NCBI GenBank assembly: GCA_963966185.1
Contig: CAWZYM010000048.1
Location: 1 to 64,000 of the forward strand
Direction of reading: 5' to 3'
Origin: Rhabditoides inermis
Taxonomy: Eukaryota > Nematoda > Chromadorea > Rhabditida > Rhabditidae
Length of the DNA: 64,000 nt
The notes beneath the pieces were generated by a model. That model searched no databases, was not told the origin of the DNA, and worked only from the letters and a program-made list of their open reading frames with translations. Shown piece after piece: positions 59,101-64,000 of the stretch. A program made the translations under genes and the position numbers. Each line of letters begins with the position of its first letter. The stretch's first letter is position 1.

Positions 59101-61509
59101 CCGCTACGGATCTAGAGACTTTTGTAAAAAAAAATCATTTTGACGTGAGACATCAGCTGGTCATTTTATTTTTCATTGCGTACTCTTCTCCTTTAATCTT
59201 TGTCTACATCTAGTTCACTCATAGCTGTCATGGTAGTCTCGAGAGTAACAGCACACACACAGTCTCCATACCTTGACGACAAAGTTGGTGTCGTTGTCGC
59301 AGATATAGAGGAAGACGACAGCCGATTGGAAGAGGTTGAACAGCACCGATCGCACCGACAGACCCACCAAGTCCTTCTTCGTACGCCAGAACTGGATGTC
59401 ATTCTGAAAACTTACGTTTCATAGAATCTAGAATTCGCGTCCCCGTGACTGGTGACAGAAACTAGAATGTAAATGTCAAATACAATATAAAATTAGTCCC
59501 TATCACCATGACAATCGCATCAGAAAATGACAAGTTGTGTAGTTTGTGAGCACGCAAGTACAAGTGACATTCGCACATCTAATCAGCCACGCAAATGAGG
59601 GCAAATGGAGGACTTATTCTAGGAGGGAGAAGAAGGGTTACGAGAGAGCGAAGGAGAGGAAGAGGGGGTGAAAGAGGAGAGGGGGGAGATACCCACCTTG
59701 AAAGCGAGGAACTCGAATACTGTGTGAAGGAGAGAGACGGCCGCAGTCACACCCAGCAGCACTGGGTTCGTCTCCAGAAGAGCCTCCTTGATCGAATCCT
59801 TGTCGTCGTCCGGCTCCTAAAACAACAACAATTCCTTCCTCATTAACACCGGTTCGTTTCACCCCCAGCCCCCCCCCCCTGTCCCTCTCTCTTACTTCGA
59901 ACATGTCCCCGGACAGCATGCTGCTCCACTTGTTCTGCATCTGTTGTGATGCGTACAGCTGGAACTTGAACAGCGACAGAGGAGCGTACGTGATCGAAAC
60001 ATTCAGCTGCAAAACAACACACAAATCATCAATCAATTTTCCCAGTGCCAGTAGTCGATGTTTCTTTTTATGTCAAACCTTGAGCCATTGTAATTCAATT
60101 ACAACTATATATCTATATATCAATTGATCACTTGATACGTCGATACCCATCCTCCCTCACGCATACCTGCTTGACAGTCTCGTTCACTGGCTGCATATCC
60201 CTCACGAGGTTCCAGTAGTCGTTGAACATGAAGATAGGCTTGTACTGCATGCCAGTAGGATCAAACTAAACATATGAGCATAACACAAACTGCGGAAGAT
60301 GAGTTAAAAGAAGTAGGAGGCGTGCCTTGACTGCTTGGTCGAGGGGCGAGGGGAGGGCGTCCTTGGTCCACGCAGTATGATCGTCCACCAGAGAGATGGT
60401 CATGTTAGGGTGCCAGTAGTTGAGCACCTACAAAACAACAACATTAACTGCTTACCACTTCGAAATGTCTATGAAACTATCTAAAACCGTCATGCCGCAC
60501 ATGCTCTTCACATGGCTGCAGAAAAAAAAACCATTTCAACTACTCCGTTACTGCTTGTTCGTGGAACGCGTCCCCATCTCATACCTCATACTTCATGACC
60601 TCTGCCTTCGCAAGATCCTCGTCGCTCTGCTCGCTCTCCCCAGTTAACAGGTTAGCTGTCTTCTTGTAGTACTTCTTGCGGAACCTGAACACATTCATGG
60701 CGATGACGTCACCTAAACCAAAACACAAACACAAAGCACAACTGACTTGTTGAGCTGCTTCGAATCGTAGATGGTCTCGCGCTTGAGATGAGAGCGCTCG
60801 TTGGGGTTCGGACTGTGTCCGGCCTAGAGAAATAAAGAAGAGAGAAGAGTGAGAGGGAGGGGGAGGGGGAGAGGGTGAGGGTGAGGGACTCCTACTTTGG
60901 TGATAAACACATGAAGCCAGATGCTCTGATTCCTCTGCAGCTCCGCAGGCGTGTCAATCGTGCGCGCAAACGTCAGCGAACCGTCCTGCACCAATCATTC
61001 GATAAACCAATCAATAATTGAATCAATACCTTGTTCGGTCCCGCCTCCCAGTCCCCGTACTTGAGCCCGTACTCTGTCCAGAATGGCTCTACTCCCTCGA
61101 ACTGCTCGAATCTGTCTCCGTGGGGGAGGAGGTACATGTACATATCGAACAGCTGACCGGGAGGGAACATGTTGCGCGCCGGGGCGTACCTGCAACACCC
61201 ACCCACCCAGTCATCCATCGACACTCTCCCCACTCACCCCTTGGCATTTGCGACGGCTCCCTTTGCCCCGGCGGGTGCCGGCTGGCTGCCCCCACTGCCG
61301 CCCCCACCGAAACCCTTCAAGAACGACGAGGCAAAGTAGATGATCAGCATGCGGAACGCCATGCCCTGCAACCATATCACGTCATCTACATTTGTGTTGT
61401 GTGTTTTGATGCCTACCTTGACGGCCCCCCACACTCCTCCCTCTGCGGGCGCGGCTCCCGCGTCTCCGGCCGCTCCTTCCCCGGCTGGGGCCACTGCCGT
61501 GTCAGCCAT
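55109..61509 (-). CDS. CLPTM1 family multi-pass membrane protein
   Basis: ATG 61509 (MADTAVAPAGEG) directly follows CACTAG and opens a Gly/Ala/Pro-rich cytosolic start. The conserved family sequence follows: NMFPPGQLFDMYMYLLPHGD, NYWHPNMTISLVDDH, an Asn-rich lumenal domain, then the membrane half with FLAFKNDIQFWRTKKDLVG, IEGWKIPKVLDVKVDYE, RYLSWALYPLIVGYAIYSL, VAHLPWRMLTYKFINTF and LYQRWAYRVDPTRMNEYG. The tail is Lys/Glu-rich, ending SKKDK. CLPTM1 proteins sit in ER and Golgi membranes and affect receptor assembly; the paralogue CLPTM1L acts on GPI-precursor flipping. Introns are unusually long for this window. The one at 57141-59269 contains a whole antisense chemoreceptor gene plus a dispersed repeat. 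Confidence 0.93.
56083..56150. repeat. (TA)n microsatellite in a CLPTM1 intron
   Basis: About 34 TA units. The flank 56160-56330 has no coding signal. Confidence 0.95.
57190..58797 (+). CDS. Nematode seven-transmembrane chemoreceptor (Sre/Srb-like), nested gene
   Basis: Nine plus-strand exons join in phase from ATG 57190, directly after TTGTAG, to TAG 58795-58797. The product of about 360 residues has seven hydrophobic segments, for example PIKLALFIQIVFNLLAIAF, GVGATVATMYLITAITL, YIVINLFLFVVPLFVMLI and MMANAVLLIAYGIFLHF. The intracellular loop YLHVRYQVNENYNLVL carries the R-Y-Q-x-x-E-N signature of the nematode Sre/Srb chemoreceptor superfamily. ERCF after TM3 takes the DRY-like place. Chemoreceptors of this type act in sensory cilia. 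The gene lies wholly inside a CLPTM1 intron on the opposite strand. The exact subfamily is uncertain. Confidence 0.85.
58991..59192 (-). mobile_element. Dispersed about 200-bp repeat, copy 2
   Basis: Reverse-complement copy of 32815-33014, located in the CLPTM1 intron just 3' of the chemoreceptor gene. Small differences and an A-run near 59126 distinguish the copies. Confidence 0.8.
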
Positions 61510-61815
61510 CTAGTGGCAATGTTTACAAAAAATACATTACTTTTAATAATAAGATAACTGCGGTACAGCGATGTGCTGAGGCGACATCAAGTGAACAATG
61601 CCATCAATACACGCATATCAAAAACTTTAATGATTCATAGCACAAACAATAACGACCCTCTTTCCTACCCATATCACATGCGATAGAAAGGCCAAACAAA
61701 CGCACACATAGAGACTAGGAGACCTCATAAATACTACACACTTCATAATCACATAGCTCGAATTGCACAACTTATTAATCACTCAATCGATCAATTACTA
61801 GCAGCCGTTCACAGG

Positions 61816-62668
61816 TCACAGCTCGTCGTTGCCCCTCTCCTCTTCCTCCTTCGTCTTCTCATCGCCATCCGGGAACGCCGTTACGTCGACCGAAGAACAC
61901 ACGCCTGCAGATGACCGCCATGATCAACACACAAAACAAAACGAGCAAAACACAAACCGATCGTGTTATGACAGAACATCTTGATCTGGTCGACGGTGGT
62001 GCGCTCGACTCCAAGGAACTTGGGAATCTCATCCTCGTGAGAATCCACCAGGTCATTACACTGAAAAAGGGAAGAGATGGAGAAGGACGATAACAGATGC
62101 ACCTAGCACATTGCGCAATTGTGCAATTCATACGCTATATATTGACCGTTACCGCGGTAGAGACTAAATATATGCAAAACATAAATAAGAGAAAAAAAAA
62201 TCAAGTTTAGAACTCTGCATTGTTCTCAGCTCAGAACAATTGTGCAGGCTATTCCTACTCTCTATTAAAAGATATGCAAAAAGTATAGCAACAATAACTA
62301 ACTAACCGCCCCCTGTAGCTTGCTGTGCAATCGCCCGTCTGAGTCGCCCTTCAAATGCGTCTTGTCCTGCAATGAAATAAAATGATACAATATCTAAAAT
62401 ATGATAAATTGAATGAAACAACCTTGCGTATGAAGACAGCCTTTCCGGTGGTTGGGTGGGCGACTCGCTGCCACAACTTGGCCTTCTCGCACGACGATTC
62501 CAACACGTCCGAGATGAACGTCTCCGAACGGGCATATGGGATCTGCAAATTGTTTCTACTCCACATCATGATATATGATAAAACGAAATTTACAGTATTG
62601 GTAATTCGAAAGTGGAGTCATACCAGCGTACATGCATTCACAACAATCGGGCAACATTAATCCTATAA

Positions 62669-62713
<45 letters not shown>

Positions 62714-63363
62714 AACGTAATGTCCGTCTGTCTGTAAGTGACACTTATGCGGCGCTCTCTAAATACCCCAGGTCGTAGCTAGCGTGTGAGACGCGCCGGG
62801 TTTGCACTATTTTCAAGCCCCGCCCACTATAACCATGTAGGACTATGTAGGAGCGCGCGAATCCGACTGGTCGTAGTAAATAACTGCACAAGTACAATAG
62901 TACCGGCATGTATCGATTATTCAAAAGTGACGGATAGGGCTCGCGCCGGAATTAGAGCAACGTGTCACTACTGCCATCGCCGGTAGGATCAAGGTCAAAA
63001 GTTTTATAATCAATCGCTTGTGACATCCTATGTATGATATATCTATCAAACATTGATTGAACTTATGATAATTGCGAAATTATATGATGATCGTAAAAAG
63101 CTCACCTCCTCGATACCTTTCTGGTTTCCTTGTGGGTTGACACGGAAGCTACCTACTTGGATCTTCTTCTTCGGGTCAACAGCACGGATCGACGTCTCCA
63201 ACTCCGAAATCAACATCACACATGCTAAACATATAACTTCATGTTGCATTTATTATAAAAATAGTAATAAAAAAAACCCACCGCCGCACTCGAAAGTAGA
63301 CTCTGCGGCAGCTGAAGAGACAGCGAGCGAGGAGAACAGCAAGGAAACACCCAGCAGCAGCAT
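61816..63363 (-). CDS. Canopy family (CNPY2-like) ER saposin-like protein
   Basis: The signal peptide MLLLGVSLLFSSLAVSSAAA is followed by ECGGACVMLISELETSI, VDPKKKIQVGSFRVNPQG, IPYARSETFISDVLESSC, a variable loop, and a last exon with FCHNTIGVC and a Glu-rich end GNDEL before TGA 61818-61816. The cysteine pattern is that of the canopy/saposin-B-like fold. NDEL is a KDEL-type ER-retrieval signal, so the protein should be ER-resident. Canopy proteins help fold or stabilise receptors. Four main exons; the intron at 62544-63104 contains a TA microsatellite. An AG acceptor (TTACAG) lies five bases before the ATG. Confidence 0.92.
62656..62711. repeat. (TA)n microsatellite in the canopy intron
   Basis: TA run followed by about 350 bp of non-coding sequence before the next exon boundary at about 63105. 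No further structure recognised there. Confidence 0.9.
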
Positions 63364-64000
63364 GCTTGCTGTAATCACTCTTCATGAAAACTCAGAAAAT
63401 TATATTTAAATATACAAACGTACATTGTGAAACACTGCAGAAAAATCCAGAAATTGACGAGCCAACGAAACGCTGTGATGGATCTACGGTACATAGTCAA
63501 ACACAAAGATGATATTTCTCACTACGGACCACTCACGTCGTATTATTTCTTTCCCAGGTGCTTCAAATTTGCAGGTATCTGCAGACATAATAAATTGTAA
63601 TGTTTCTTCTTACAACTCAGAATATAATACATACGTGCAACACATCTGTTTAATCAACCAAAGAGAGCACTGATTGCGTCAATCCGCGAAATTATTTCTC
63701 TCACTTTTTATCTCCTTCTTTTCAGATAACCTAATACAATGTTTTTTTTTGTTTTCTTCATATATACGTGTATGGTAATTATATTGTACTTTCGCCCATA
63801 TCATATAATCATTTTCGCATTCGAAAGCATAATGGAGCTAACACACACACACACTCGAACACACTTTATCCGTCGCAAGAAACCACCTCTCACAAATCTC
63901 TCTAGACGGTTATACTTAGAAACTCAAAGACAATAATGCACTATACATCGATATATCATTGGCACATACTCGACACACTTCTAGACACTGCTAAAACATT
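63364..64000. other. Right-hand gap, no supported gene
   Basis: Upstream region of the canopy gene, AT-rich. No exon with splice signals or family similarity is seen. Confidence 0.5.

Overview
This window is nuclear DNA of an animal, most probably a nematode. Genes are broken into many short exons by small GT-AG introns, many ending in the nematode-style acceptor TTTCAG. A seven-transmembrane chemoreceptor of the nematode Sre/Srb type, a lustrin-type Cys-rich secreted protein and a Gly/Tyr-rich secreted peptide all point the same way. Several housekeeping start codons sit just behind a splice-acceptor-like AG, as expected for spliced-leader trans-splicing. The species is not identified. Gene models were assembled by eye from reading frame, splice signals and family similarity, so outer limits are better supported than each internal exon edge.

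Left part (1-12.2 kb): a signal-peptide gene of unknown function; a long gene with propeller-like segments and an extreme glutamate tract; a decayed RTE-type retrotransposon interrupted by a tRNA-derived SINE; and two convergent small secreted-protein genes with their own TATA boxes. Centre (12.7-36.7 kb): a plus-strand run of conserved genes: TEX10/IPI1-like, cullin-1, procollagen galactosyltransferase with a C-terminal KDEL, STK16-like kinase, a Pro/Ala/Glu-rich protein with possible winged-helix segments, and SMARCAL1.

Right part (37-63.4 kb): mostly minus strand. It holds the lustrin-like secreted protein, two tandem plus-strand single-pass membrane paralogues (the second with an in-frame TGA), an unrecognised gene with a SINE-like element in an intron, and a secreted coiled-coil gene whose intron carries a young 4.5-kb LTR retrotransposon on the opposite strand. 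That element has identical 247-bp LTRs and an open gag but almost no pol. Then come ENGase (GH85), CLPTM1 and Canopy, three ER or glycoprotein-handling genes lying head to tail. The chemoreceptor gene is nested, antisense, inside a CLPTM1 intron.

Introns and intergenic gaps are rich in GA/CT, TA and CA microsatellites, a 47-bp minisatellite, and several small inverted-repeat elements resembling MITEs. No rRNA, convincing tRNA gene, CRISPR array or prokaryotic operon structure is present.
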